Below, piece by piece: positions 1 to 6,371 of a stretch of 6,446 nt of DNA (the first letter of the stretch is position 1; the number at the start of each line of letters is the position of its first letter). The stretch covers positions 1 through 6,446 of the forward strand of contig CALLYN010000985.1 of NCBI GenBank assembly GCA_937858455.1, written 5' to 3'. The notes beneath the pieces were generated by a model, which was not told the DNA's origin, searched no databases, and saw only the letters and a list, made by a program, of their open reading frames with translations. Made by a program: the position numbers and the translations under genes. This DNA comes from an uncultured Kouleothrix sp. (GTDB taxonomy: Bacteria > Chloroflexota > Chloroflexia > Chloroflexales > Roseiflexaceae).

Positions 1-635
1 GCCAGCGCACGGCCTGGCGACCGCGCAGCGGCCACGCGCGCCCCGCCGAGCAGCAGCAGCGGCGTGATCGACAGCAGTATTCCGGCGGCGGCCAGCACCA
101 TCGTAGCCTGGTAGGCCGGCGCGGAGCGCGCCGGTTGGCCCAGCCATGCCGCCGCCAGCGCGGGCAGCCCGCCAGCTACGAGGCTGCCCAGGCCAGCCAG
201 GCCGATACGGATGCCGGTATTCGCGCTAAATAATCGGTCGCGCGTGGCCCCGTCGCTATGCTGCATCATAAATGGCGCTGCGCTGATGTCGAACAGCACC
301 GCGCCCGCGCCCAGTATCACACTGGCCGCCAGCAGCGCCGCTTCGGCCGGCCATAGCGCCAGCAACAGCACGCCGGCACACTGCAGCAGCGCGCCGCCAA
401 TCAGCGCCAGGCGCAGCGGCAGGCGCCCCAGCAGCCAGAGCAGCGGCGCGCCCAGCAGCGCCGAGGCAGCGAACGCCGTGCTCGTCAGCACACCAAGGAA
501 ATCGAGCGAGAAGCCGAGCGCGAGGATAGTGATGTTGAAGAACAGGCTGAAGATCGCCAGGCTGGCGGTAAGCAGCGCGGCGTGCAGTAAGTACAGGCGG
601 GCCGGCAAGCCAAGCCGCGCGCTTGCGTCGGTCAT
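1..635 (-). CDS. MFS efflux transporter, N-terminal part (cut by window edge)
   Basis: The reverse strand reads open from an ATG at 635 to the window edge, giving 211 codons of a hydrophobic protein that starts MTDASARLGLPARLYLLHAA. About six membrane segments can be drawn, near residues 14-40, 45-69, 75-95, 98-118, 139-163 and 177-198, which is the first half of a 12-helix MFS fold. The stretch SLFFNITILALGFSLDFLG (residues 30-48) in helix 1 and the following loop, and the Arg-rich DRLFSANTGIRIG (133-145) before helix 5, are typical of bacterial MFS exporters. The usual motif A between helices 2 and 3 is degenerate: GAPLLWLLGRLPLR lacks the conserved Asp. The gene follows the TetR gene by 7 nt, and its likely ribosome site overlaps the tetR stop, so the two are probably co-transcribed. 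Drug or metabolite export is inferred from the regulator next to it; the substrate cannot be told. The C-terminal half lies outside the window. Confidence 0.88.
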   Translation of the reverse strand, partial: MTDASARLGLPARLYLLHAALLTASLAIFSLFFNITILALGFSLDFLGVLTSTAFAASALLGAPLLWLLGRLPLRLALIGGALLQCAGVLLLALWPAEAALLAASVILGAGAVLFDISAAPFMMQHSDGATRDRLFSANTGIRIGLAGLGSLVAGGLPALAAAWLGQPARSAPAYQATMVLAAAGILLSITPLLLLGGARVAAARSPGRAL

Positions 636-641
636 GGGCGG

Positions 642-648
642 CCTACCT
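642..648 (-). promoter_or_regulatory. Ribosome binding site of the MFS gene, overlapping tetR stop
   Basis: On the minus strand AGGTAGG ends 6 nt before the ATG at 635. It contains the TAG stop of the TetR gene (643-645), an arrangement that favours translational coupling of the two genes. Confidence 0.6.
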
Positions 649-1281
649 GGCCCGCAAACCCTGCTCAAAGATCATCGCCAGCGTCTCGGCGGCGGCCTCG
701 GGCTGCAGCGGCGGCGCCTGGCAGCCGGCTGGCCCGGCTTGGTCGAGCGGCAGCACCAGCCGGGCAAATGGCGAGTGCAGCGTGTTCACAAGCGCGAAAA
801 ACGCCCGCGCGACTGTGGCCGGGTCGAGCCGCGCATCGATCTCGCCGGCGCGCATCCCGGCGCTCACTAGCTCGATCACCGCAGCGTCGATCTGGCGTAG
901 CCGCGCGAGCACTTCCTCACGCTGCCGGATGATCTGAAACACCTCGGGCGACCACGGGCGCGGCGCCAGCGCCCCACCCTCGATCTGCATTCGGATCACC
1001 GTGCGCAGAATAAACGTCAGCTGCTGCAGCGGCGTGCGCGGCGTCGGGTCGCTGGCGACCGCCTGCTCGACCTCATCGAAGCCGTGCATCACTGCCGCCA
1101 GCAGCAGATCTTCTTTTGTTGCAAACAGCTGGTAGAGCGTTGGCTTCGAGATCCCCGCACGGCCCGCCAGCTCGTCCATCGACATCGCGGCGTAGCCCTT
1201 TTCATTCAGCAGCGCCGCGGCGGCCTGCAGGATCTCGTCGCGCAGCAGCTGGCGCCGCCGCTCACGCAATGGAACTGTCAT
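643..1281 (-). CDS. TetR/AcrR-family transcriptional repressor
   Basis: This is a 212-residue protein, a normal length for TetR regulators. The N-terminal DNA-binding domain covers about residues 13-62. Helix one carries ILQAAAALLNEKGY, followed by the helix-turn-helix MDELAGRAGISKPTLYQLF (35-53) and the family hallmark TKEDLL (55-60). The remaining helical C-terminal domain (about 70-212) is the ligand-binding and dimerisation part and is poorly conserved, as usual; it has a single Cys at 187. The start is set at the ATG at 1281 because AAGGA lies 7 nt upstream. A TTG at 1302 is in frame and would add seven residues (Met plus RDKDDC), but the AAGGA would then fall inside the gene. It precedes an MFS gene in the same operon and lies divergent to an RND pump operon, so it is probably a local repressor of efflux genes relieved by a pump substrate. 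The inducer is unknown. Confidence 0.93.
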   Translation of the reverse strand: MTVPLRERRRQLLRDEILQAAAALLNEKGYAAMSMDELAGRAGISKPTLYQLFATKEDLLLAAVMHGFDEVEQAVASDPTPRTPLQQLTFILRTVIRMQIEGGALAPRPWSPEVFQIIRQREEVLARLRQIDAAVIELVSAGMRAGEIDARLDPATVARAFFALVNTLHSPFARLVLPLDQAGPAGCQAPPLQPEAAAETLAMIFEQGLRAR

Positions 1282-1288
1282 GCAATCA

Positions 1289-1293
1289 TCCTT
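1289..1293 (-). promoter_or_regulatory. Ribosome binding site deciding the TetR start
   Basis: The minus strand reads AAGGA with a 7-nt spacer to the ATG at 1281. This favours the ATG over the in-frame TTG at 1302, which has no comparable site. Confidence 0.65.
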
Positions 1294-1463
1294 ATCTCTC
1301 AATCATTCACTGGCGCAGCTGCGACGATACTATCAGTGGCCCAGTGCTGGCTCTGCACGAGCCCAGGCCCGGCGCCTGCCAAGCAACAATTCGGCAGACG
1401 CGAAAGTCTTATCGAGCGAATCATCCAGCTTGCGCATTAATACGTAGTCTGCACCGGCCTGCA

Positions 1464-1476
1464 TGTATTCTATACA
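1464..1476. promoter_or_regulatory. 13-bp inverted repeat, possible TetR operator
   Basis: TGTAT-TCT-ATACA is a perfect 5-bp inverted repeat around a 3-nt centre. It covers the -10 box of the tetR promoter candidate (1467-1472), where a bound repressor would block polymerase. The RND promoter shares a single GTATAG element at 1527-1532, inside its -10 region. The dyad is seen directly; that TetR binds here is inferred from position and symmetry. It is short compared with many TetR-family operators. Confidence 0.4.
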
Positions 1477-1495
1477 ATTATAACTCGTCAGTCAA
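1467..1495 (-). promoter_or_regulatory. Sigma70-type promoter candidate for the tetR-MFS operon
   Basis: The minus strand has TTGACT (1495-1490), a 17-nt spacer and TAGAAT (1472-1467). Each box matches the sigma70 consensus at five of six positions, and the spacing is ideal. Transcription would start near 1460, leaving a leader of about 180 nt before the ATG at 1281. A nearer promoter was not seen, but one cannot be excluded. Confidence 0.6.
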
Positions 1496-1504
1496 AAGTC
1501 CTAC

Positions 1505-1533
1505 TTGCGCGTAAATCTCTTTTCCAGTATAGT
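1505..1533 (+). promoter_or_regulatory. Sigma70-type promoter candidate for the RND-adaptor operon
   Basis: TTGCGC (1505-1510), a 17-nt spacer and TATAGT (1528-1533) form a promoter candidate with a good -10 box and a weak -35 box (only TTG matches). Transcription would start near 1540, giving a leader of about 65 nt before the ATG at 1606. Its -35 box lies 9 nt from the -35 box of the tetR promoter, so a protein bound between them could affect both. Confidence 0.55.
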
Positions 1534-1605
1534 AGGGATTGTGATGGCGCGCACAGTTTCCAATAGATCCTCATTTCGAACCGCGTAAGAAAGCTGGGGT
1601 TGCCT

Positions 1606-4600
1606 ATGGCGCGTTCCTCGTCTGAAAAACTCAACGGCATGGTCATCTCCGATACCTCCATCCGGCAGCCGGTGTTCATCACCATGCTGATGGTGCTGGC
1701 GATTGTCGTCGGTTTGCTAGCCTACACTACGCTGCCGGTCAACCTGCTGCCCGATATATCGGTGCCAGTCGTGGCGGTGACAATGGCCTATCCCGGTGCC
1801 GGCCCCGAGAGCGTGGCCGACCAGGTCGCCAAGCCCGTCGAAGATACGCTCAACACGCTGAATGGCGTGAAGCACATCACCTCGAACTCAAGCGAAGGCC
1901 TGACGGTCATTATCGTCGAGTTCGACACCAGCGTGAATGTCGACAAAGCCGAGCAGGGCGTGCGCGACAAAGTCAACGCGGTGCGGCCGACGCTGCCCAC
2001 CGACGTGCGCGACCCGGTGTTTCTGAAGTTCGACCCGAACGACTCGCCGATTCTGACGGTGGCGGTGGCCAGCGACGGCACACGCTCGCCGCTCGAGCTG
2101 CGCAAGCTCGTCGATAACGACATCGTGCCACGGCTTCAGCGCGTCGAGGGCGTCGGCTCGGTGTCGGTGAACGGCGGCCAGGTGCGCCAGATCAATGTTC
2201 AGATGGATCTGAACAAACTCAAGGCCTACCAGATCCTGCCAGTGCAGATCACCCGCGCCTTGCAACAGGCCAACAGCAACTTCGGCCTTGGCACGATCAC
2301 CGCCGGCGAGCAAGACGTAGGCCTGCGCGCGCCGAGCATGCTCGAAAAGCCCGAAGACATCGCGCGCGTGCAGATCACCGGAACGCCCTACAATGTCGGC
2401 GATGTCGCCACTGTGGAAGACGGCGTGGCCGACTCGGTGAGCTACGCGCGCCTCGACGGCAAGGACGCGATCACCATCGCGGTGCGCAAGCAATCGGGTA
2501 CCAACACCGTGGCAGTCGCCGACGCGGTGAAGGCCGAGGTGGCCAAGCTGTTCGAGGGCCGGCCCGAGCTGCGCTACTTTGTGCCGAACGACCAGTCGAC
2601 GGCGGTGAAGAACTCGACGCGCAGCGCGATCGAGGAGCTGCTGATCGCCTCGCTCGCGGCCATGCTGATCGTCTGGCTGTTCTTCCGCGATCTGCGCAAC
2701 ACCCTGGTGACGGTCGCCGGCCTGCCGGTGATTATGATCGGCACCTTCGCGGCGATCAAGCTGTTCGGCCTGACGATCAACCTGCTGACGCTGCTGGCGC
2801 TGTCGCTGTCGGTGGGCCTGGTGATCGACGACGCGATCGTGGTGCGCGAAAATATCTTCCGCCAGATGGAGCGCGGCGCTACGCCACGCCAGGCATCCAG
2901 CCGCGGCACCGCCCAGGTGGCGCTGTCGGTGCTAGCGATGTCGCTCACGATCATCGCGGTGTTCCTGCCGGTCACATTCACCAGCGGCGTTACCGGCATT
3001 ATCTTCAAGTCGTTCGGTATCACTGTGGCCTGCGCCATGGCAATCTCGCTGATCGAGGCATTCACGCTCGCGCCAATGCTCTCGGCGTTCTTCTTCAAGC
3101 AGAAGAACATCCACGGCCACACCCACAGCAAAGAGCTGACGCCCGAGCAAGAGCTGCTCGAAGAGGCCAAGGAAGATCCCGGGCGGATCGGCCAGTTCTA
3201 CGGCCGGCTACTGGCCTGGAGCTTGAACCACCGCCTGGCGGTGGTGGTGATCGCCCTGGTTGTTTTTGTGGCCAGCTTCGGCGTGGCCAGTACGCTGAAA
3301 TTCTCGTTCTTCCCAGCCCAAGATACCCACACCTTCAATGTGGGCTACGAGCTGCAGCCGGGCACGCCGCTGGCGCGCACCGACGAGCTTGCCAAACAGG
3401 TCGAGGCGCTGCTCAGCGGCGATCAGGATGTCGAGGCGGTGCTGGCAAATGTCGGCGGCACCGGCGCCTCCGAGCGCGCCGAGTTCTTCGTGAAGCTCCA
3501 CGAGAACGCCAGCACGCCGGTGGTACAGCAGCGCCTGCGCGAGCAGCTCACCAAGCTGAACCTGCCAAACCTGGCGTTTAGCCCGCCAAGCTTCCAGGGC
3601 AACAGCACCGCGATCACCAGCCGCACCATCCAGGTCAGCATCCAGACGACTAAGCCGGTTAGCGAGCTGGTGCCGCTGCTCCAGCAGCTTCAGGGCCAGG
3701 CCAACGGCATCCAGGGCCTGGTCGATGTCGAGGCGTCGTACAAGCCCGGCAAGCCCGAGCTGCGCTTCCATGTTGACCCTTCGAAATCTGGCGACCTGGG
3801 CGTAACCAACGACGATATCGCCCAGTCGGTTCGCACGCTGATCAATGGCTCGCGCGCCACGGTGCTGCGCCAGAATGGCGACGACACCGACATCTACGTG
3901 CGGCTGCGCGCTGCCGATCGCTCCAGCGTCGAGGCAATCCGCGGCATCAGCGTGCCAACGCGCGCCGGCAGCGTGCCGCTTAGCTCGCTGGTGCGGCTCG
4001 AGGTTGCCTCCAGCCCAACCACCATACGGCGCTACGACCGGCTGAACCAGGTGCTGATCGGCGCAAACGTCGAAGGCCGCAATGCCAACGAAGTGCAGGC
4101 CGAGATCGCCAGCCGGCTGAAAGGGCAGGGCCTGCCCAGCGACGTGACCGTCAGCTTCGTGGGACAGACGCAGCAGCAGACCGAAGGCTTCAACACGCTG
4201 ATCATCGCGATGTTGCTCTCGGTGCTGTTTGTGTATATGGTGCTGGCCTCGCAGTTCGGCTCGTTCCTGCAGCCGCTGGTGATCATGCTGGCGATGCCGT
4301 TCAGCTTCATCGGCGCGTTCCTGGCGCTGCGGCTGACGAATATCGACCTTGATATCACCGGCATGATCGGCCTGATCATGTTGCTCGGCCTGGTGACGAA
4401 AAACTCGATCCTGCTGGTCGATTTCGCGAACCGCCTGCGCGACGCCGGTATGGAAAAACACGCAGCGCTCGAGGCGGCCGGCGCCATCCGCTTGCGGCCG
4501 ATCCTGATGACCACGCTGGCCCTGGTGGTTGGTAGCTTGCCAGTGGCGATCGGCATCGGCGAAGGCACCGAGTTCCGCCGCGGCCTGTCGATTGTGCTGA

Positions 4601-4815
4601 TTGGCGGCCTGATTACCTCGATGCTGCTCACGCTGCTCGTTGTACCGACGGCCTACAGCATTCTCGACTCGGTGCTGCGGCGCGTGGGGCGGCTGTTCCG
4701 GCGCGGCGGCACGCCGCAGCCGTTCGGCGAAACTGCGCCGCTGCAGCCAGCCGCCAGCACGACAAACGGCGGCGAGCTGCTGAGTGTGAAGGTGGAGTCA
4801 TCGGAATCGAAGTAG
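1606..4815 (+). CDS. RND-family (AcrB/HAE-1-type) proton-driven efflux pump
   Basis: This 1069-residue inner-membrane pump is close in length to AcrB (1049). It exports substrates, usually drugs or lipophilic compounds, against proton uptake, and should act as a trimer. Helix 1 lies near residues 22-44, helices 2-6 near 344-496, helix 7 near 544-564 and helices 8-12 near 864-1020. Two large external porter/docking regions lie between (about 45-343 and 565-863). The proton relay is complete: Asp408 and Asp409 in GLVIDDAIVV (helix 4), Lys932 in LGLVTKNSILLVDF (helix 10), and Arg962 and Thr969 in RLRPILMTT (helix 11), matching AcrB D407, D408, K940, R971 and T978. This argues against a metal-type CzcA or a SecDF protein. 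The ATG at 1606 is chosen because GGGG lies 6 nt upstream; an in-frame TTG at 1600 is the alternative. The cytoplasmic loop after helix 6 has a small His cluster (503, 505, 507). The adaptor gene follows 102 nt downstream. The substrate is unknown. Confidence 0.96.
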   Translation: MARSSSEKLNGMVISDTSIRQPVFITMLMVLAIVVGLLAYTTLPVNLLPDISVPVVAVTMAYPGAGPESVADQVAKPVEDTLNTLNGVKHITSNSSEGLTVIIVEFDTSVNVDKAEQGVRDKVNAVRPTLPTDVRDPVFLKFDPNDSPILTVAVASDGTRSPLELRKLVDNDIVPRLQRVEGVGSVSVNGGQVRQINVQMDLNKLKAYQILPVQITRALQQANSNFGLGTITAGEQDVGLRAPSMLEKPEDIARVQITGTPYNVGDVATVEDGVADSVSYARLDGKDAITIAVRKQSGTNTVAVADAVKAEVAKLFEGRPELRYFVPNDQSTAVKNSTRSAIEELLIASLAAMLIVWLFFRDLRNTLVTVAGLPVIMIGTFAAIKLFGLTINLLTLLALSLSVGLVIDDAIVVRENIFRQMERGATPRQASSRGTAQVALSVLAMSLTIIAVFLPVTFTSGVTGIIFKSFGITVACAMAISLIEAFTLAPMLSAFFFKQKNIHGHTHSKELTPEQELLEEAKEDPGRIGQFYGRLLAWSLNHRLAVVVIALVVFVASFGVASTLKFSFFPAQDTHTFNVGYELQPGTPLARTDELAKQVEALLSGDQDVEAVLANVGGTGASERAEFFVKLHENASTPVVQQRLREQLTKLNLPNLAFSPPSFQGNSTAITSRTIQVSIQTTKPVSELVPLLQQLQGQANGIQGLVDVEASYKPGKPELRFHVDPSKSGDLGVTNDDIAQSVRTLINGSRATVLRQNGDDTDIYVRLRAADRSSVEAIRGISVPTRAGSVPLSSLVRLEVASSPTTIRRYDRLNQVLIGANVEGRNANEVQAEIASRLKGQGLPSDVTVSFVGQTQQQTEGFNTLIIAMLLSVLFVYMVLASQFGSFLQPLVIMLAMPFSFIGAFLALRLTNIDLDITGMIGLIMLLGLVTKNSILLVDFANRLRDAGMEKHAALEAAGAIRLRPILMTTLALVVGSLPVAIGIGEGTEFRRGLSIVLIGGLITSMLLTLLVVPTAYSILDSVLRRVGRLFRRGGTPQPFGETAPLQPAASTTNGGELLSVKVESSESK

Positions 4816-4825
4816 CCGGCGCCGG
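4816..4825. repeat. 10-bp perfect palindrome directly after the RND stop
   Basis: CCGGCGCCGG starts at the first base after the TAG stop (4813-4815). It is self-complementary, and the larger stem-loop at 4827 follows it directly. It may be a chance product of GC-rich DNA or part of the same intercistronic structure. Confidence 0.5.
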
Positions 4826-4826
4826 A

Positions 4827-4866
4827 GTTGGCAGGCTCGAAGCCTGGGGCATACGGGCCTGCCAAC
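4827..4866 (+). other. Strong intercistronic stem-loop between the RND and adaptor genes
   Basis: GTTGGCAGGC (4827-4836) pairs perfectly with GCCTGCCAAC (4857-4866). The stem continues with one U-G and two G-C pairs to about 13 bp. The inner loop can fold once more (GCC 4842-4844 with GGC 4848-4850). No run of T follows, so it does not look like a standard intrinsic terminator. More likely it shapes mRNA stability, processing or partial read-through, and so the ratio of pump to adaptor. The pairing is seen directly; the role is inference. Confidence 0.7.
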
Positions 4867-4905
4867 CAGTATGCGTGCAATTCTACGAACCTCGCTAACC
4901 TGATC

Positions 4906-4910
4906 AGGAG
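4906..4910 (+). promoter_or_regulatory. Ribosome binding site deciding the adaptor GTG start
   Basis: AGGAG lies 7 nt before the GTG at 4918, a near-ideal site. It sets the start there and not at upstream in-frame codons near 4828. That longer reading would put 30 hydrophilic residues in front of a clear lipoprotein signal. Confidence 0.8.
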
Positions 4911-4917
4911 AACCATT

Positions 4918-6354
4918 GTGAATTCGAAACCAATAGCCGCCAGCATTGTCGCTACGCTGCTGGGGCTAAGCCTGAGCGCATGCGGCGGCGCGGCTACGGC
5001 GCAAAACACGCCTGCACCCGCACAGGCTAGCGCAACACCCCTGCCTACATTGGTCGTGCCTACGGCGGCAGCCGAGCCAAGTCTCGATCTTGGCGTGAGC
5101 GGCAGCGGCGAGATCAAGGCGGTTGGCGACGCCGACTTGGTGTTCCAGGCCCAGGGCACCGTGGCCGAGGTAAAAGTTAAAGAGGGCGACCTGGTAAAGA
5201 AGGGCGACCTGCTCGCGATCCTGGATATCCGCGCGTTCGACCAGCAGCTGCACCAGGCTCAGGCCGTGCTCGATAACGCCAAAGCCCAAGAAGCCGCGCT
5301 TACCGAGGCGCCGCGCAGCACCGATGCCGCAGCCGCGGCCGCGGCTGTGCGCCAGGCCCAGGCCGCGCTCGACGCGGTGAAGGCCGGCGCCAAAGCGCCC
5401 GACCTAGCCCAGGCCGAGGCTGGCCTCACCGCCGCCCAGGCCAACCTTCAGGGCACCCGCGATAAGCTATCGCTGGCGAAGACCCAGGCCGAAGCACAGA
5501 TGAACCAGGCCGCGCAGGCGTTGACCCAGGCGCAGGCGCGCTATGCCCAGATGAAAACCTACTGGGATCATATCGAAGCCGAGGGCACCGACCCGGTCGT
5601 GCCGCAGGTTACCGACACCAAAACCGGCAAGAAGGTCGGCAATACGCTGAGCGACGGCCAGCGCGAAAACTACTACGCCCAGCTGGTGCAGGCCGAGGCC
5701 GCAATGCATCAGGCCGAGCAGGGCCTGCAGCTGGCTCAGGCCGCCTTCGAGACGGCCAAGCAAGGCGAGCCGGTGGGTATCCAGGCGGCTCAGCAGCAGC
5801 TGGCCCAGGCCCAGGCGCTGGTCGACAAGCTCAGGCTTCCGCCCGATAGCGCCCAGCTCGCGGCGGCCCAGTCGGGGCTCGCGCAGGCCCAGGCGGCCCA
5901 GGCGCGGCTCACCGCTGCCCCGCGCGATGCCCAGAAAGCCGCCGCTGCGGCCGGCGTGGCTCAGGCCCAGGCGGCACTTGAGCTAGCCCAGATCAATCGC
6001 GAGCACGCCGAGATCCGCGCGCCGTTCGATGGTATCGTGGCCGAGGTAAACATCGATCCAGGCGACCCAAGCACCGTCGTTGGCCAGCCGGCAATCAAAG
6101 TCGTCGATGTGAGCACACTCCACGTCGACGCCCGCATCACCGACGTCGACATTTCGAGAGTGGCGGTTGGGCAACCCGCCGAGGTGCGCGCCGACGCAAT
6201 GCCCGACAAAGTCTACAAGGGCAAGGTCACGTACGTCTCGCCGGCAGCCACGACAGTCGGCACCATCCGCACCTACCTCGTGCGCGTCGCCCTCGACGAT
6301 ATCGAGGGGCTGCGCGCCGGCATGAGCGCCCGCGTCGACATTCTTTCCAAGTAA
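4918..6354 (+). CDS. RND efflux adaptor (HlyD/AcrA-type membrane-fusion lipoprotein)
   Basis: This 478-residue adaptor partners the RND pump upstream. It begins with a lipoprotein signal: NSK, a hydrophobic core (residues 6-19) and the lipobox LSAC (19-22), so Cys22 should be lipidated and the protein anchored on the outer face of the membrane. A Pro/Ala/Thr-rich linker follows (about 25-55). The first half of the lipoyl-like domain contains GTVAEVKVKEGDLVKKGDLL (80-99). A long Ala/Gln-rich coiled-coil hairpin covers about 105-364. The second lipoyl half has EIRAPFDGIVAEVNIDPGD (365-383), and a beta-barrel/membrane-proximal part runs to the end (about 399-478), with RTYLVRVALDD and GLRAGMSARVDI. 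This order is diagnostic of the family. The start is GTG, chosen on the AGGAG site and the signal peptide. The hairpin is far longer than in AcrA, and no RLS-type TolC-binding motif was seen near its tip. A strong terminator follows, so this is the last gene of the operon. Confidence 0.94.
   Translation: MNSKPIAASIVATLLGLSLSACGGAATAQNTPAPAQASATPLPTLVVPTAAAEPSLDLGVSGSGEIKAVGDADLVFQAQGTVAEVKVKEGDLVKKGDLLAILDIRAFDQQLHQAQAVLDNAKAQEAALTEAPRSTDAAAAAAAVRQAQAALDAVKAGAKAPDLAQAEAGLTAAQANLQGTRDKLSLAKTQAEAQMNQAAQALTQAQARYAQMKTYWDHIEAEGTDPVVPQVTDTKTGKKVGNTLSDGQRENYYAQLVQAEAAMHQAEQGLQLAQAAFETAKQGEPVGIQAAQQQLAQAQALVDKLRLPPDSAQLAAAQSGLAQAQAAQARLTAAPRDAQKAAAAAGVAQAQAALELAQINREHAEIRAPFDGIVAEVNIDPGDPSTVVGQPAIKVVDVSTLHVDARITDVDISRVAVGQPAEVRADAMPDKVYKGKVTYVSPAATTVGTIRTYLVRVALDDIEGLRAGMSARVDILSK
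5230..6009 (+). repeat. Ala/Gln-rich repetitive segment coding the adaptor coiled coil
   Basis: Within the adaptor, units of about 22-25 codons recur in degenerate form. Each starts with a Pro-containing turn and runs into a helix of the type AQAQAAL. Examples begin at residues 131 (APRSTD), 160 (APDLAQ), 283 (GEPVGI), 307 (LPPDSA) and 334 (APRDAQ). At the DNA level, variants of CAGGCCCAGGC are repeated many times. The units probably arose by internal duplication and are part of the gene, not a mobile repeat. Confidence 0.65.
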
Positions 6355-6371
6355 CCAACTTTATTAGAAAT

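Larger units (their letters stand above)
1282..1605. promoter_or_regulatory. Divergent control region between the tetR-MFS and RND-adaptor operons
   Basis: This 324-nt stretch has no convincing gene. It is visibly richer in A and T than the flanking genes, especially around 1460-1580. It carries a minus-strand promoter candidate (1467-1495), a plus-strand promoter candidate (1505-1533) and a 13-bp inverted repeat (1464-1476). A small hairpin (1347-1366) lies in what would be the tetR leader: CTGGCTC pairs with GAGCCCAG with one bulged C around the loop TGCAC. Short open frames that cross it are the opposite-strand shadow of tetR or have no ribosome site. Confidence 0.8.

Noticed and set aside
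211..870. Plus-strand open frame of 219 codons across the MFS and TetR genes
   Set aside because: It runs opposite two recognisable genes and its product is Ser/Ala/Arg-rich with no domain; a shadow of high-GC coding DNA.
1282..1302. TTG start adding seven residues to TetR
   Set aside because: The AAGGA site fits the ATG at 1281, and the extension has no upstream Shine-Dalgarno sequence.
1084..1514. Plus-strand open frames reaching into the divergent control region
   Set aside because: Most of their length mirrors tetR, they have no ribosome site, and they run through the promoter candidates.
3208..4461. Long open frame (417 codons) on the minus strand opposite the RND gene
   Set aside because: It is antisense to a pump gene with intact family motifs, is rich in Asp/His/Gln/Arg as expected from reading a GC-rich gene backwards, and shows no domain or ribosome site.
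4828..4917. 30-residue N-terminal extension of the adaptor
   Set aside because: It would be translated through the stem-loop, has no ribosome site, and would bury the lipoprotein signal; the GTG at 4918 has an AGGAG 7 nt upstream.
5300..6000. Possible CRISPR array or tandem satellite from the repeated CAGGCCCAGGC motif
   Set aside because: The copies are irregular, stay in one reading frame and encode an Ala/Gln coiled coil; there are no spacers of even length.
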